Part shown: positions 22,366 to 31,490 of the stretch, piece after piece
Layout of the letters: every line of letters begins with the position of its first letter
Position numbering within the stretch: the first letter of the stretch is position 1
Origin: Microlunatus capsulatus
Lineage (GTDB): Bacteria; Actinomycetota; Actinomycetes; Propionibacteriales; Propionibacteriaceae
Reading direction: 5' to 3'
DNA: 64,000 nt
NCBI RefSeq assembly: GCF_017876495.1
Contig: NZ_JAGIOB010000001.1
Span: 496,001 to 560,000 of the forward strand
Notes under the pieces: generated by a model
Told to the model about the DNA's origin: nothing
The model's database searches: none
What the model saw: the letters and a program-made list of their open reading frames with translations, nothing else
Program-made: the position numbers and the translations under genes

Positions 22366-23768
22366 AGCTGCACCCCGGTGGTGCTGGCCGGGCCGTCCTC
22401 CTGCAGGCCGAGGTCGATCTCCTCCTCGGCGCTCAGGTCGGTGCCCACGGGCTGGCCGGACTCCGAGCCGGTGCCGCGGGTGTCGATGCCGAACCACTGG
22501 ATGGCGGTGTCGACGTCCTTGTCACCGCGGCCGGAGAGGTTGACCAGGATCAGCGCGGGCTCGCCGTCGGGGCGGGCGGGCAGCCGGCGGGCGAGCCGCA
22601 TGGCTCCGGCCAGGCCGTGCGCGGACTCGATGGCGGGCAGGATGCCCTCGGTCTTGGACAGCAGCGCGAAGGCCTCCATGGCCTCGGCGTCGGTGACGGG
22701 CTCGTAGTGCGCCCGACCGGTCGCGGCCAGGTAGGAGTGCTCGGGGCCGACGCCCGGGTAGTCCAGGCCGGCGGAGATCGAGTGCGACTCCTTGGTCTGG
22801 CCGTCGGCGTCCTGCAGCACGAAGGTGCGCATGCCGTGCAGCACGCCGACCTCGCCGGCGGAGATGGTCGCGGCGTGCCGGCCGGTCTCCAGGCCGTCGC
22901 CGCCGGCCTCGAAGCCGTGCAGGGCCACCTCGGCGTCGGGGATGAAGTCGGCGAAGATGCCGAGGGCGTTCGAGCCGCCGCCGACGCAGGCCGCGACGGC
23001 GTCCGGCAGCCGGCCGTAGCGCTCCAGCACCTGGCCGCGGGCCTCGGTGCTGATCACCCGCTGGAACTCCCGGACCAGCATCGGGAACGGGTGCGGGCCC
23101 GCGACGGTGCCGATGAGGTAGTGGGTGTCGTCGACGGAGGCGACCCAGTCGCGCATCGCGTCGTTCATCGCGTCCTTGAGCGTCTGGGTGCCCGACTCGA
23201 CGGCGATCACCTCGGCGCCGAGCAGCCGCATCCGGGCGACGTTCAGCGCCTGCCGCTCGGTGTCGACCTTGCCCATGTAGACGGTGCAGCGGAGCCCGAA
23301 GAGGGCCGCGGCGGTCGCGGTGGCCACGCCGTGCTGGCCGGCGCCGGTCTCGGCGATCACGCGGGTCTTGCCCATCCGCCGGGTCAGCAGCGCCTGGCCC
23401 AGGACGTTGTTGATCTTGTGCGAGCCGGTGTGGTTGAGGTCCTCGCGCTTGAGCAGGATCCGCGGGGCCGGGCCGTGCTCGGGCGCGCAGGCGGCCGAGA
23501 AGCGGTGCGCCTCGGTCAGCGGCGTCGGGCGACCCGTGTAGTCCTTCAGCAGCGCGTCGAGCTCGGCGTGGAAGTCCGGGTCGACCATCGCGTCCCGGAA
23601 CTCCTGCTCCAGCTGGCCCAGCGCGGCGTAGAGCGCCTCGGGGACGAACTTGCCGCCGAACTGCTCGAAGTGGCCGCCGGCGTCGGGGTGCCGGAGCGCC
23701 TCCTCCAGCCAGCCCGGCGCGCGGTCGGCGGGGTCGCTGGCGGTGGACGGGGCGGCTGAGGTGGTCAC
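22362..23768 (-). CDS. trpB: Tryptophan synthase beta chain
   Basis: 468 residues, longer than the usual ~400. The PLP lysine is in [13 protein letters not shown] and the phosphate loop is [10 protein letters not shown], so activity is expected: indole plus serine to tryptophan. The extra length is an N-terminal 17 residues and a ~45-residue acidic C-terminal tail (ending STTGVQL) after the normal end. The GTG at 23768 follows an AGAAGGAAG ribosome site; earlier in-frame starts lack one. It is separated from trpC by 88 bases containing a hairpin. Confidence 0.97.
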   Translation of the reverse strand: MTTSAAPSTASDPADRAPGWLEEALRHPDAGGHFEQFGGKFVPEALYAALGQLEQEFRDAMVDPDFHAELDALLKDYTGRPTPLTEAHRFSAACAPEHGPAPRILLKREDLNHTGSHKINNVLGQALLTRRMGKTRVIAETGAGQHGVATATAAALFGLRCTVYMGKVDTERQALNVARMRLLGAEVIAVESGTQTLKDAMNDAMRDWVASVDDTHYLIGTVAGPHPFPMLVREFQRVISTEARGQVLERYGRLPDAVAACVGGGSNALGIFADFIPDAEVALHGFEAGGDGLETGRHAATISAGEVGVLHGMRTFVLQDADGQTKESHSISAGLDYPGVGPEHSYLAATGRAHYEPVTDAEAMEAFALLSKTEGILPAIESAHGLAGAMRLARRLPARPDGEPALILVNLSGRGDKDVDTAIQWFGIDTRGTGSESGQPVGTDLSAEEEIDLGLQEDGPASTTGVQL

Positions 23769-23828
23769 GGTGCTTCCTTCTGCTGCAGGGGGCCGGACGG
23801 ACGCCGTTCGGGGCGACCGCCGGCCCGC

Positions 23829-23849
23829 GCTCCCGGTCGGGCCGGGAGC
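23829..23849 (-). terminator. Hairpin in the trpC-trpB spacer
   Basis: GCTCCCGG (23829-23836) pairs exactly with CCGGGAGC (23842-23849) around a 5-base loop, directly after the trpC stop. It may reduce read-through from trpC into trpB or protect the 3' end of the upstream message. Confidence 0.4.
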
Positions 23850-23856
23850 GGGGAGG

Positions 23857-24660
23857 TCAGGACTTGTGCAGGGCCGGGTGGGCACCCGCGGCGACCAGGT
23901 CGGCGACGCCGCTGCGCGGGTCGCGACCGGTCACCAGGGCCTCGCCGACGAGGACGACGTCGGCGCCGGAGCGGGCCAGCTCGATGACGTCGTGCGGGCC
24001 CCGGACGCCGGACTCCGCCACCCGGACGATGCCGTCGGGGATGAGCGGGGCGGTCCGGGCGAACGTCTTCGGGTCGACCTCCAGGGTCTGCAGGTTGCGG
24101 GCGTTGACCCCGATGATGCGGGCGCCCGCGTCGACGGCGCGCGGCACCTCCTCGGGACCGTGCACCTCGACCAGCGGCGTGAGGCCGATGGACTCGGCGC
24201 GCTCGACCAGGCAGACCAGCTCGTCGTCGGTCAGGGCCGCGACGATCAGCAGCACGAGGTCGGCGCCGGCGGCGCGGGCCTCGAACAGCTGGTAGGCGGT
24301 GACGATGAAGTCCTTGCGGAGCACCGGGACGTCGACGGCGAGCCGGACGCGGACGAGGTCGTCGAGGGAGCCGGAGAACCGGCGGGCCTCGGTGAGCACG
24401 GAGATGGCCGCGGCGCCGCCGGCGGCGTACTCCCCCGCCAGCCAGGCCGGGTCGCCGATCTCGGCGAGCGCACCCTTGCTGGGGCTGGCCCGCTTGACCT
24501 CGGCGATGACGGAGACGCCGGGGCCGCGCAGCACGGGCATGGGGTCGAGGGCGGGGTCGATGTGCTGCACCCGCTCCTTGAGCCGGTGCAGGGGCACCTG
24601 CTGCTGGCGCAGCTCCAGGTCCTCGCGGACACCGGCCAGGATGTCGTCCAGGGCTCCCAC
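23857..24660 (-). CDS. trpC: Indole-3-glycerol phosphate synthase
   Basis: 267 residues, normal size. Barrel landmarks are [13 protein letters not shown] with the catalytic Lys and Glu, LRKDFIV with the second Lys, and VAESGVRG near the end. It closes the indole ring from 1-(2-carboxyphenylamino)-1-deoxyribulose 5-phosphate. The GTG at 24660 begins the conserved helix ([14 protein letters not shown]). A gene for a HGxxPAAW-type membrane protein ends 13 bases upstream. No trpD or trpF is in this cluster. Confidence 0.96.
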   Translation of the reverse strand: MGALDDILAGVREDLELRQQQVPLHRLKERVQHIDPALDPMPVLRGPGVSVIAEVKRASPSKGALAEIGDPAWLAGEYAAGGAAAISVLTEARRFSGSLDDLVRVRLAVDVPVLRKDFIVTAYQLFEARAAGADLVLLIVAALTDDELVCLVERAESIGLTPLVEVHGPEEVPRAVDAGARIIGVNARNLQTLEVDPKTFARTAPLIPDGIVRVAESGVRGPHDVIELARSGADVVLVGEALVTGRDPRSGVADLVAAGAHPALHKS

Positions 24661-24673
24661 GGCGATCAGCCCG

Positions 24674-24904
24674 TCACAGCGCGCCGTGCCCGCGCACCTG
24701 GAGGACCTTGGTGACGACGAGCGCGACGACGATGACGACCACGGCGACCCCGAACAGCACCCAGTTCTGCATGACCACGGCGATCCCGCCGAGGACGAAC
24801 GCGAGCATGGCCAGCATGCTGCCCGCCCACGCGGCGGCGGTGCGCCCGTGGTGGACGTGCTTGCCGGCTTCGGCGCGGGACCCGGTCTCGGTCTTCTCAG
24901 CCAT
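24674..24904 (-). CDS. HGxxPAAW-family small membrane protein (variant motif)
   Basis: 76 residues with two transmembrane segments. The family-defining HGxxPAAW motif appears as HGRTAAAW, where Pro is replaced by Ala. The family occurs almost always inside actinobacterial trp clusters between trpE and trpC and has no known activity. Here it lies between the Trp-associated membrane protein and trpC, with gaps of 6 and 13 bases, so it is part of the operon. Confidence 0.85.
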   Translation of the reverse strand: MAEKTETGSRAEAGKHVHHGRTAAAWAGSMLAMLAFVLGGIAVVMQNWVLFGVAVVVIVVALVVTKVLQVRGHGAL

Positions 24905-24910
24905 GCGTCC

Positions 24911-25621
24911 TCATTCCGGGGGAGGTGGTGGGAGGGGCCGTTCAGCACCGCCCATTGTGTCCCCCGGGCGCCCAGAACGCACATCGGGGGCGGGACCGGC
25001 GGCCGGTCGCGGCGCGGTCGTCGGGTCGAGCCCGGCGTCCTGGGCCCGCCAGACCGCCGCGGGGTCGTCCTCGGCGGCGGTGGCCGCGGCGACCGCCGCC
25101 GTGCGGGTGAAGCGGTCGGCGCGCTGCGGCCAGCGCGGCGCGGTCACCGCGACGAGCAGCCCGCCCGCCAGCACGAGGACGCCGGCGGCGGCGTAGCCCC
25201 AGGACCAGCCGGTGGCCACGAGCCCGTAGGACTCGACGAGGCTGACCTGGCGGACCGAGGTCCGCACCGCCGCGTCGCTCGGCCGCAGGCCCAGGGAGCC
25301 GGCGACGACGACGCCGGCGCCGGTCAGCGCCAGCAGCACGCCGACGACCTGGCGGCCGCGGGTGCGCAGGACGAGCACCAGCAGCCAGCCGGCCAGCGCG
25401 ACGACGCCGAGCGCCGAGGCCAGGCCCGCGGTGGTCTCGGTGCCGGAGAAGGCGACGTCCACGCCCTCGGCGCTGGCCCGCCACCAGGGCTGCGCGCCCG
25501 TCACCAGGGCGAGCGCGCCGCCGACCAGGCCCGGCAGGAGGGCCCGGCCGCGGAGCCGGCCACCCGAGGGGGAGGCGCCGCGGAGCCGGCCGCCCGGCGG
25601 GCGCGCGGGGGCGTCGCTCAT
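24911..25621 (-). CDS. Trp biosynthesis-associated membrane protein (TIGR02234-type)
   Basis: 236 residues with about four transmembrane helices and a ~60-residue Pro/Asp-rich cytoplasmic tail. The position directly behind trpE and landmarks such as TGAQPWWRA and [19 protein letters not shown] match the Trp-region conserved membrane protein of actinobacteria. Its function is unknown; a role in aromatic amino acid transport has been suggested only by context. The ATG at 25621 overlaps the trpE stop by four bases. An 11-base run CGGAGCCGGCC is repeated near the 5' end, giving two similar GGRLRG peptides. Confidence 0.85.
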   Translation of the reverse strand: MSDAPARPPGGRLRGASPSGGRLRGRALLPGLVGGALALVTGAQPWWRASAEGVDVAFSGTETTAGLASALGVVALAGWLLVLVLRTRGRQVVGVLLALTGAGVVVAGSLGLRPSDAAVRTSVRQVSLVESYGLVATGWSWGYAAAGVLVLAGGLLVAVTAPRWPQRADRFTRTAAVAAATAAEDDPAAVWRAQDAGLDPTTAPRPAAGPAPDVRSGRPGDTMGGAERPLPPPPPE

Positions 25622-27153
25622 CCGCCGGTGCCGCGGCCGAGCGGGGTGAACGACTGGGCCACGGAGACGGCGCGGATGACGGCCGCCGCCTTGTTCTGGG
25701 ACTCCTGGTCCTCGGTGGGCGGGTCGGAGTCGGCGACGATGCCGCCGCCCGCCTGCACGTAGGCGGTGCCGTCCTTGAGCAGGGCCGTCCGGATGGCGAT
25801 GGCGGCGTCCGCGTCGCCGGCGAAGTCGAGGTAGCCCACGACGCCGCCGTAGAGCGCCCGGCGGGACACCTCGAGCTCGTCGATGATCTCCATCGCCCGC
25901 ACCTTGGGCGCCCCGGACAGCGTGCCGGCCGGGAAGGCGGCGAGCACGACGTCGAGGGCCGTGCGGCCGGGCGCGACCGTCCCGGTCACCGTCGACTCCA
26001 GGTGCATGATGTGGCTGTACCGGCGGACCTCCATGAACTCCACCACCTCCACCGAGCCCGGCTCGCAGACCCGGCCGAGGTCGTTGCGGCCGAGGTCGAC
26101 GAGCATCACGTGCTCGGCGCGCTCCTTGGGGTCGGCCAGCAGCTCGGCCTCCAGCGCGGCGTCCTCGGCCGGGGTGGCGCCCCGGGGCTTGGAGCCGGCG
26201 ATCGGGTGGGTGACGGCCCGGCGACCCTTCACCGTGACCAGCGCCTCCGGGCTGGAGCCGACGATGTCGAAGGGCCGGCCGTCGGCGTCCTCCAGCCGGA
26301 CCAGGTACATGTACGGGCTGGGGTTGGTGAGCCGCAGCACCCGGTAGACCTCGAGCGCGTCGGCGGTGGTGTCGACCTCGAAGCGCTGGCTGACCACGAC
26401 CTGGAAGGCCTCGCCGGCCCGGATCTCCTCGACGGCGGCCCGGACGGCGGCCTGGAACTCCTCGGGGCTGCGCTGGCGTCGGACCGGCAGCGGCGCGTCC
26501 CTGCGGACGGTGACGGCCGAGGACGGCGTGGGCTCGGCCAGCCGGGCGGCCATCGCCTCGACCCGGGCGACCGCGTCGGCGTGCGCCTCGTCGACCCGCT
26601 CGTCGCTGCCGTCGAAGTTGATGGCGTTGGCCACCAGCCACACCTCGCCGGTGTGGTGGTCCAGCACGGCGAGGTCGGCGACGAGGAGGAAACCCAGCTC
26701 GGGGATGGCGAGATCGCGCGGGTTGCTGTCCGGCAGGTGCTCGACGCGGCGGACGGCGTCGTAGGAGAGGTAGCCGACCAGGCCGGAGCTGAACGGCGGC
26801 AGCCCGTCGTCGGCGTCGTCCTCGGCCGGGGTGTGCAGCAGGGCCAGGGTCTCGCGCAGCGCGGCGAGCGGGTCGCCGCCGCTGGGCAGCCCGACCGGGG
26901 TGTGCCCGGTCCAGACGGCCTCGCCGTCACGCTCGGTCAGGGTGGCCACCGAGCGGACGCCGATGAAGGAGTAGCGCGACCAGACGCCCTGCTCGGCCGA
27001 CTCCAGCAGGTAGGTGCCGGCCCGGTCGCCGGCCAGCTTGGCGTAGAGGCCGACGGCGGTCTCGGCGTCGGCCAGCACCCGGGTGTGCACCGGCACGACG
27101 CGGCGCTCGGCGGCCCGGGCGCGGAAGCCCTCGAGGTCGGGGGTGACGATCAC
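25618..27153 (-). CDS. trpE: Anthranilate synthase component I
   Basis: 511 residues. Chorismate-binding landmarks are present: [42 protein letters not shown] and [16 protein letters not shown]. The enzyme makes anthranilate with glutamine supplied by TrpG, which is not in this window. The GTG at 27153 overlaps the hisI stop by four bases, which sets the start. Being second in the operon, it is likely driven from the hisI promoter. I see no Trp-codon leader peptide, so attenuation of the classic type is not supported. Confidence 0.97.
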   Translation of the reverse strand: MIVTPDLEGFRARAAERRVVPVHTRVLADAETAVGLYAKLAGDRAGTYLLESAEQGVWSRYSFIGVRSVATLTERDGEAVWTGHTPVGLPSGGDPLAALRETLALLHTPAEDDADDGLPPFSSGLVGYLSYDAVRRVEHLPDSNPRDLAIPELGFLLVADLAVLDHHTGEVWLVANAINFDGSDERVDEAHADAVARVEAMAARLAEPTPSSAVTVRRDAPLPVRRQRSPEEFQAAVRAAVEEIRAGEAFQVVVSQRFEVDTTADALEVYRVLRLTNPSPYMYLVRLEDADGRPFDIVGSSPEALVTVKGRRAVTHPIAGSKPRGATPAEDAALEAELLADPKERAEHVMLVDLGRNDLGRVCEPGSVEVVEFMEVRRYSHIMHLESTVTGTVAPGRTALDVVLAAFPAGTLSGAPKVRAMEIIDELEVSRRALYGGVVGYLDFAGDADAAIAIRTALLKDGTAYVQAGGGIVADSDPPTEDQESQNKAAAVIRAVSVAQSFTPLGRGTGG

Positions 27154-27635
27154 GCGCCGACCCCCATCCCGGCGCAGGACACAGCCAGCGGCGGCTCGCC
27201 GGCGCTGTCGGCGGCGGTGGTGTCGACGGCGGGCTCGCCGACGACAGCCGGCAGCACCCGGGCGTCGAAGCAGGTGGTGTCGCCGGTGTGGCAGGCCGGG
27301 CCCTCCTGGACGACGGTGACGAGCAGGGTGTCGCCGTCGCAGTCGAGGCGGACCTCGCGCACCCACTGGCGGTGCCCGCTGGACTCCCCCTTGACCCAGT
27401 ACTCCTCGCGGCTGCGCGACCAGAACGTCGAGCGGCCGGTGGTCAGGGTCCGGTGCAGCGCCTCGTCGTCCATCCAGCCCACCATCAGCACGGCACGGGT
27501 CCGCTCGTCCTGGACGACGGCGGGGACGAGGCCGGCGGCGTCGCGGCGCAGCAGGGCGGCGACGGCGGGGTCGAGCGCCGAGCGGGTCTGGGGGCGCGCG
27601 GGCGCGGGGCGGGCGGGGTCGGGCGGGGTGGGCAC
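27150..27635 (-). CDS. hisI: Phosphoribosyl-AMP cyclohydrolase
   Basis: 161 residues, single-function HisI. Zinc and substrate residues are seen in [11 protein letters not shown] and [12 protein letters not shown]. It opens the adenine ring of PR-AMP in histidine synthesis. The first ~25 residues are a Pro/Ala-rich extension. The GTG at 27635 lies six bases after GACAAT, which fits a leaderless promoter; an in-frame GTG at 27650 would overlap that hexamer. It heads the trp cluster, a placement usual in actinobacteria. Confidence 0.95.
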   Translation of the reverse strand: MPTPPDPARPAPARPQTRSALDPAVAALLRRDAAGLVPAVVQDERTRAVLMVGWMDDEALHRTLTTGRSTFWSRSREEYWVKGESSGHRQWVREVRLDCDGDTLLVTVVQEGPACHTGDTTCFDARVLPAVVGEPAVDTTAADSAGEPPLAVSCAGMGVGA

Positions 27636-27641
27636 GCGCCC

Positions 27642-27647
27642 ATTGTC
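27642..27647 (-). promoter_or_regulatory. -10 hexamer (GACAAT) of hisI-trp operon
   Basis: GACAAT on the minus strand ends 6 bases before the hisI GTG. It is one mismatch from TANAAT and has the leaderless spacing seen elsewhere in the window. Confidence 0.5.
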
Positions 27648-27719
27648 CACAGCCCCGCGGCGGGGCGCGAACGCGTTCGGCCACCCCGCAGGGCCGGGGG
27701 CGGCCCCGGCGGGCAGGTC

Positions 27720-27725
27720 TAGCAT
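27720..27725 (+). promoter_or_regulatory. -10 hexamer (TAGCAT) of TIGR03085 gene
   Basis: TAGCAT ends 8 bases before the GTG at 27734, consistent with a leaderless transcript. Confidence 0.45.
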
Positions 27726-27733
27726 GGTCGCTC

Positions 27734-28390
27734 GTGACCTTCGCCAAGGACGAGCGCTCGGCGCTGTGCGACCTGCTCGACCAGGTCGGACCCGACGCCC
27801 CCACGCTCTGCGAGGGCTGGGACGCCCACGCCCTGACGGTCCACCTGTGGGTCCGCGAGACCGACCCCGTCGGCGTCGGCGGGATGGTCGCCAAGCCGCT
27901 GTCGGGCCTGCTGGAGCGCCGGATGGCCGAGGTGCGCCAACGCTGGCCCTACCCCGAGCTGGTCGACCGGATCCGCCGCGGCCCCGCCCGGCTGTCGGTC
28001 TTCGCCATCCCCGGGGTCGACGAGGGCGCCAACACCACCGAGTACTTCGTGCACCACGAGGACGTCCGCCGCGCCGGGGACGCCCCCCAGCCCACCCGGG
28101 TGCTCGCGCCCGAGGTCGAGGAGTGGATGTGGCGCCGGCTCAAGCTGCTGGCCCGCGCCTGGTTCCGCCGCGCCCCCGTCGGCGTCGTGCTGGAGCGCTT
28201 CGGCAGCGCCGACGCCGAGGGCGAGCCCGAGACCATCCGGGCGACCGGGGGCACCCGCACGGTCACCCTGGTCGGCCAGCCGAGCGAGCTGATGCTCTAC
28301 GCCCACGGGCGGACGGCCGTCGCCGACGTGAAGCTGGTCGGCGAGGCCGACGCCGTCGAGGAGCTCGGCGCCGCCGACTTCCGCGTCTGA
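27734..28390 (+). CDS. TIGR03085-family metal-binding protein
   Basis: 218 residues related to the mycothiol maleylpyruvate isomerase N-terminal/DinB-like helical bundle. [17 protein letters not shown] and [12 protein letters not shown] supply the His residues expected for the metal site. The TIGR03085 group is actinobacterial, mostly next to hisI/trp genes, and has no proven reaction; mycothiol-dependent transferase chemistry is a family-level guess. It is divergent from hisI with 98 bases between. Confidence 0.88.
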   Translation: MTFAKDERSALCDLLDQVGPDAPTLCEGWDAHALTVHLWVRETDPVGVGGMVAKPLSGLLERRMAEVRQRWPYPELVDRIRRGPARLSVFAIPGVDEGANTTEYFVHHEDVRRAGDAPQPTRVLAPEVEEWMWRRLKLLARAWFRRAPVGVVLERFGSADAEGEPETIRATGGTRTVTLVGQPSELMLYAHGRTAVADVKLVGEADAVEELGAADFRV

Positions 28391-28419
28391 ACGTCCCCGC
28401 CCGCGGCGGGAGCGCCGCC

Positions 28420-28425
28420 TAGGCT
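28420..28425 (+). promoter_or_regulatory. -10 hexamer (TAGGCT) of small membrane protein gene
   Basis: TAGGCT lies ~51 bases before the GTG at 28477, leaving a leader of about 44 bases that carries a GAGGAG ribosome site. Confidence 0.4.
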
Positions 28426-28476
28426 GGCGCCGTCACGTCGGGCCCGTCCGCGCGTGCGTCGAGCACGAGGAGCACC

Positions 28477-28686
28477 GTGAAGTCACGTACGGCCCGGATG
28501 AGCAGCGTCGTCGTCGGCGCGCTGGCCCTGCTGGTGGGTCTGCTGTGGATCGGCCAGGGGCTGGGCTACGTGCCGGGCAGCTTCATGACCGGGGCCATGC
28601 GGTGGTTCTGGATCGGCCTGGTCGTTGCCGTCGTCGGCCTCGTGCTGGTCCTCGCCGGCCTGCGCCGGCCGCCCCGCACCCGCTGA
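28477..28686 (+). CDS. Small two-helix membrane protein
   Basis: 69 residues, two hydrophobic segments (residues ~10-28 and ~43-63) joined by a short loop with GYVPGSFM, and a basic C-terminus ending RRPPRTR. A GAGGAG ribosome site stands 8 bases before the GTG start and a TAGGCT hexamer precedes it, so I believe it is expressed. I do not recognise a family with known function. Confidence 0.7.
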   Translation: MKSRTARMSSVVVGALALLVGLLWIGQGLGYVPGSFMTGAMRWFWIGLVVAVVGLVLVLAGLRRPPRTR

Positions 28687-28761
28687 GCCGGCGGTCCGGG
28701 CCGCCCTCGGGAGGCCGCGGACCCGCGCCCCGGCGGTCACCCGGACGTAACACGGCGTCGC

Positions 28762-28767
28762 TAGGTT
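28762..28767 (+). promoter_or_regulatory. -10 hexamer (TAGGTT) of ligase fusion gene
   Basis: TAGGTT ends 8 bases before the ATG at 28776; no Shine-Dalgarno is visible, so the message is probably leaderless. Confidence 0.5.
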
Positions 28768-28775
28768 GACGACGG

Positions 28776-31313
28776 ATGAGCGCTGAACTGACGCTGGGTG
28801 CCGAGGAAGAGCTGCACCTGATCGACCTGGAGAGCTGGAAGCTGTCGGCACGGGCTCCCCAGCTGCTCAGCCGTCTGCCCCGCGAGCACTACTCGGCGGA
28901 GATCCAGCGCACCACGGTGGAGACCAACACCGCCGTCGTGGACACCCTCGGCGGGCTGCGCGACGAGCTCGTCCGGCTGCGCCGCGGGCTGGTCGAGGTC
29001 GCCGCCGAGGACGGCATCGGGATCGCCGCCGTCGGCACCGCGCCCACCGCCGCCTTCGCCGACTTCGAGCTCACCGCCACCGGCCGCTACGGGCGCATGC
29101 AGGAGCAGTACCGGCTGCTGGTCGACGAGCAGCTGATCTGCGGGCTGCAGGTCCACGTCGGGGTGAGCAACCGCGACCTCGCCGTGCAGATCATGCAGCG
29201 GATCGCCCCCGACCTGCCGGTGCTGCTGGCCCTGTCGGCCAGCTCGCCCTACTGGAACGAGCAGGACACCGGCTACTCCTCCATCCGCTCGATCATCTGG
29301 CAGCGCTGGCCGAGCGCGGGCTCCACCGGCTACCTGGCCTCGGCCGCGGAGTACGGCGACCTCGTCGACGACCTCATCAGCACCGGCGTCATCGCCGACG
29401 CCAAGATGGCCTACTTCGACGTCCGGCCCTCCTCGCACGCGCCGACGCTGGAGCTGCGGGTCTGCGACGCCACCCCGATCGTCGACGACGCCATCCTCAT
29501 CGCCGGGCTGTTCCGGGCCGCGGTCCGGGCTGCCGAGGTCGACATCGCCGCCTGCCGCCCGTTCGCGCCGGTGCCCGCGCCGCTGCACCGGGCGTCGGTG
29601 TGGCGGGCGGCGCGCGGCGGCCTGAGCGGTGAGCTGCTGGACCACCTGCGCCACCCCCGCCCGCACCCGGCCCGGGAGGTCGTCCGCTCGCTGGTGCACC
29701 GGCTGCGCCCGCAGCTGGAGGAGCTGGGCGACTGGGACGAGGTGCAGGAGCTGTCCGAGACGGCCCTGGCCCGCGGCAACAGCGCCGACCGGCAGCGGGC
29801 CGCCTTCGCCGAGCGCGGACGGCTGAGCGACGTCGTCGAGCTGGTCGTCGCCGAGACCCACGGGCCCGCCTCGGGCCCGGCCCCCGCGGTGCCGGCGCTG
29901 CGCCGCTACCGGGCCCGGGCGGGCGACGAGGCCGTCGGGCCCGGCCTGCAGCCGCGGGCCGCCTACCGCGACCTCGTCGACCACTTCCGGAAGCAGCCGC
30001 CGGAGCAGCTCGCCGAGCGGGTGGCCGCCCGGGACGCCTGGGTCGACGCCCGCGGGCTGACCTTCGGCGTGGAGGGCGAGCAGCAGCGCTTCCACGTCGA
30101 CCTGGTCCCCCGGCTGATCAGCCCGCACGAGTGGGCGGCGCTCGCCGAGGGCCTGGGCCAGCGGGCGCGCGCCGTCGAGGCCTTCCTCCAGGACGTCTAC
30201 GGCGAGCAGCGGCTGCTCGCGGACGGCGTGCTGGACCGCGACCTCGTGGAGGGCTCCCCCGGCTGGCGGGCCGAGGCGCGCCGGCTCCCCGCCGGGGTGG
30301 TCCGGGCGCCGGTGATGGGCTTCGACCTGGTCCGCAACGAGTTCGGCGGCTGGCGGGTGCTGGAGGACAACCTCCGCAACCCCAGCGGGGCCGCGTACGC
30401 CCTCGCCGTCCGCGAGCTGCTGGACGCGGTGGTGCCCGAGCTCCCCCGGCCCGACGGGCTGGTTGACCCGCGGACGGCGCTGGCCGCGCTGGCCGCCACC
30501 CTGCGGGCCGGCAGCCCCGACGGCGCCGTCGCCCTGCTGTCCAGCGGCCCGGGCAGCTCCGCGTGGTTCGAGCACCGCGTGCTGGCCGAGCAGGCCGGGC
30601 TGCTGCTGTGCGGGGCCGACGACCTGGAGGTCGTCGACGGGCGGGTGCGGCACCGCGGCTCGGGTGGTGCGGTGGGGTGCCTCTACCTGCGGCTGGACGT
30701 CGAGCTGGTCGACCTCGTCGACGCCGACGGCCGGCCCGTCGGGGCCCAGCTCTTCGAGACCGCGGTCGCCGGCGGCGTCCGGCTGGCCAACGCCCCGGGC
30801 AACGGGGTGGCCGACGACAAGGCCATGTACTGCCACGTCCCCGAGCTGATCGCCTACTACCTCGGCGAGCACCCGACCCTGGAGTCGGTCCCCACCTACC
30901 GCACCAGCGACGAGGCCGAGTACCGGATCGTGCTGGACCGGGTGGGCGAGCTGGTGACCAAGCCCGTCGACGGCCACGGCGGCCTCGGCGTCCTCATCGG
31001 GCCGGACGCCGCCGCCTCGGCGGTGGCCGAGCGCCGCGCCCAGATCGTCGCCGACCCGGCCGGCTGGGTGGCCCAGGAGGTCGTCATGCTCTCCTCCCAC
31101 CCGACGCTGGACGACGGCTCGCTGGAGCCCCGGCACGTCGACCTCCGCGCCTTCGTCTACCTCACCGGCACCGGCCCCGGCGAGCAGACCCTCGCCGGCC
31201 TGGCCCTCACCCGGATGGCGCCCGAGGGCAGCCTCGTCGTCAACAGCTCCCGCGGCGGCGGGGCCAAGGACACCTGGATCGTGGCGCCGGGAGCCGGGGC
31301 GTCGGACGGATGA
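28776..31313 (+). CDS. GCS2-type carboxylate-amine ligase fused to circularly permuted ATP-grasp
   Basis: 845 residues, two enzymes in one chain. Residues ~5-365 are a glutamate-cysteine ligase type 2 (YbdK-like) domain: GAEEELHLID, LICGLQVHVGVSNRD, SSPYWNEQDTGYSS and DVRPSSHAPTLELRVCD. Residues ~375-840 are a permuted type 2 ATP-grasp domain: WRVLEDNLRNPSG, YLRLDVELVD, GNGVADDKAMY, LVTKPVDGHGGLGVLIGP and VNSSRGGGAKDTW. Both join a carboxylate to an amine using ATP, so the fusion may make a short peptide in two steps. Downstream lie an N-acetylglutaminylglutamine-type amidotransferase and an S9 peptidase, which suggests synthesis of an amidated dipeptide-like metabolite. The substrates are not readable. 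Automatic labels as glutamate-cysteine ligase would be misleading. Confidence 0.88.
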   Translation: MSAELTLGAEEELHLIDLESWKLSARAPQLLSRLPREHYSAEIQRTTVETNTAVVDTLGGLRDELVRLRRGLVEVAAEDGIGIAAVGTAPTAAFADFELTATGRYGRMQEQYRLLVDEQLICGLQVHVGVSNRDLAVQIMQRIAPDLPVLLALSASSPYWNEQDTGYSSIRSIIWQRWPSAGSTGYLASAAEYGDLVDDLISTGVIADAKMAYFDVRPSSHAPTLELRVCDATPIVDDAILIAGLFRAAVRAAEVDIAACRPFAPVPAPLHRASVWRAARGGLSGELLDHLRHPRPHPAREVVRSLVHRLRPQLEELGDWDEVQELSETALARGNSADRQRAAFAERGRLSDVVELVVAETHGPASGPAPAVPALRRYRARAGDEAVGPGLQPRAAYRDLVDHFRKQPPEQLAERVAARDAWVDARGLTFGVEGEQQRFHVDLVPRLISPHEWAALAEGLGQRARAVEAFLQDVYGEQRLLADGVLDRDLVEGSPGWRAEARRLPAGVVRAPVMGFDLVRNEFGGWRVLEDNLRNPSGAAYALAVRELLDAVVPELPRPDGLVDPRTALAALAATLRAGSPDGAVALLSSGPGSSAWFEHRVLAEQAGLLLCGADDLEVVDGRVRHRGSGGAVGCLYLRLDVELVDLVDADGRPVGAQLFETAVAGGVRLANAPGNGVADDKAMYCHVPELIAYYLGEHPTLESVPTYRTSDEAEYRIVLDRVGELVTKPVDGHGGLGVLIGPDAAASAVAERRAQIVADPAGWVAQEVVMLSSHPTLDDGSLEPRHVDLRAFVYLTGTGPGEQTLAGLALTRMAPEGSLVVNSSRGGGAKDTWIVAPGAGASDG

Positions 31314-31404
31314 CCGGGCGTCAGAGGACCACGCGACCCGGTGCGGGGCCGACCCCTCCCGAGCGTCGGGGAGGTCGGGCCCGGGTGCTCTCTGGACGAC
31401 GAGG

Positions 31405-31433
31405 CCGTGACGACACGCTTTTCGTCGTCACGG
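31405..31433 (+). promoter_or_regulatory. 10-bp hairpin between ligase fusion and amidotransferase genes
   Basis: CCGTGACGAC (31405-31414) pairs exactly with GTCGTCACGG (31424-31433) around a 9-base loop containing TTTT. It lies mid-way in the 177-base spacer, after a second imperfect hairpin near 31350-31377. It may be a terminator, an attenuator or an operator for the downstream pair. Confidence 0.5.
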
Positions 31434-31490
31434 GCGAGGAGGAAGAGGGCACCATGAGGGCCCGACCGAGCGCGAGGGAGAGGACACAGC

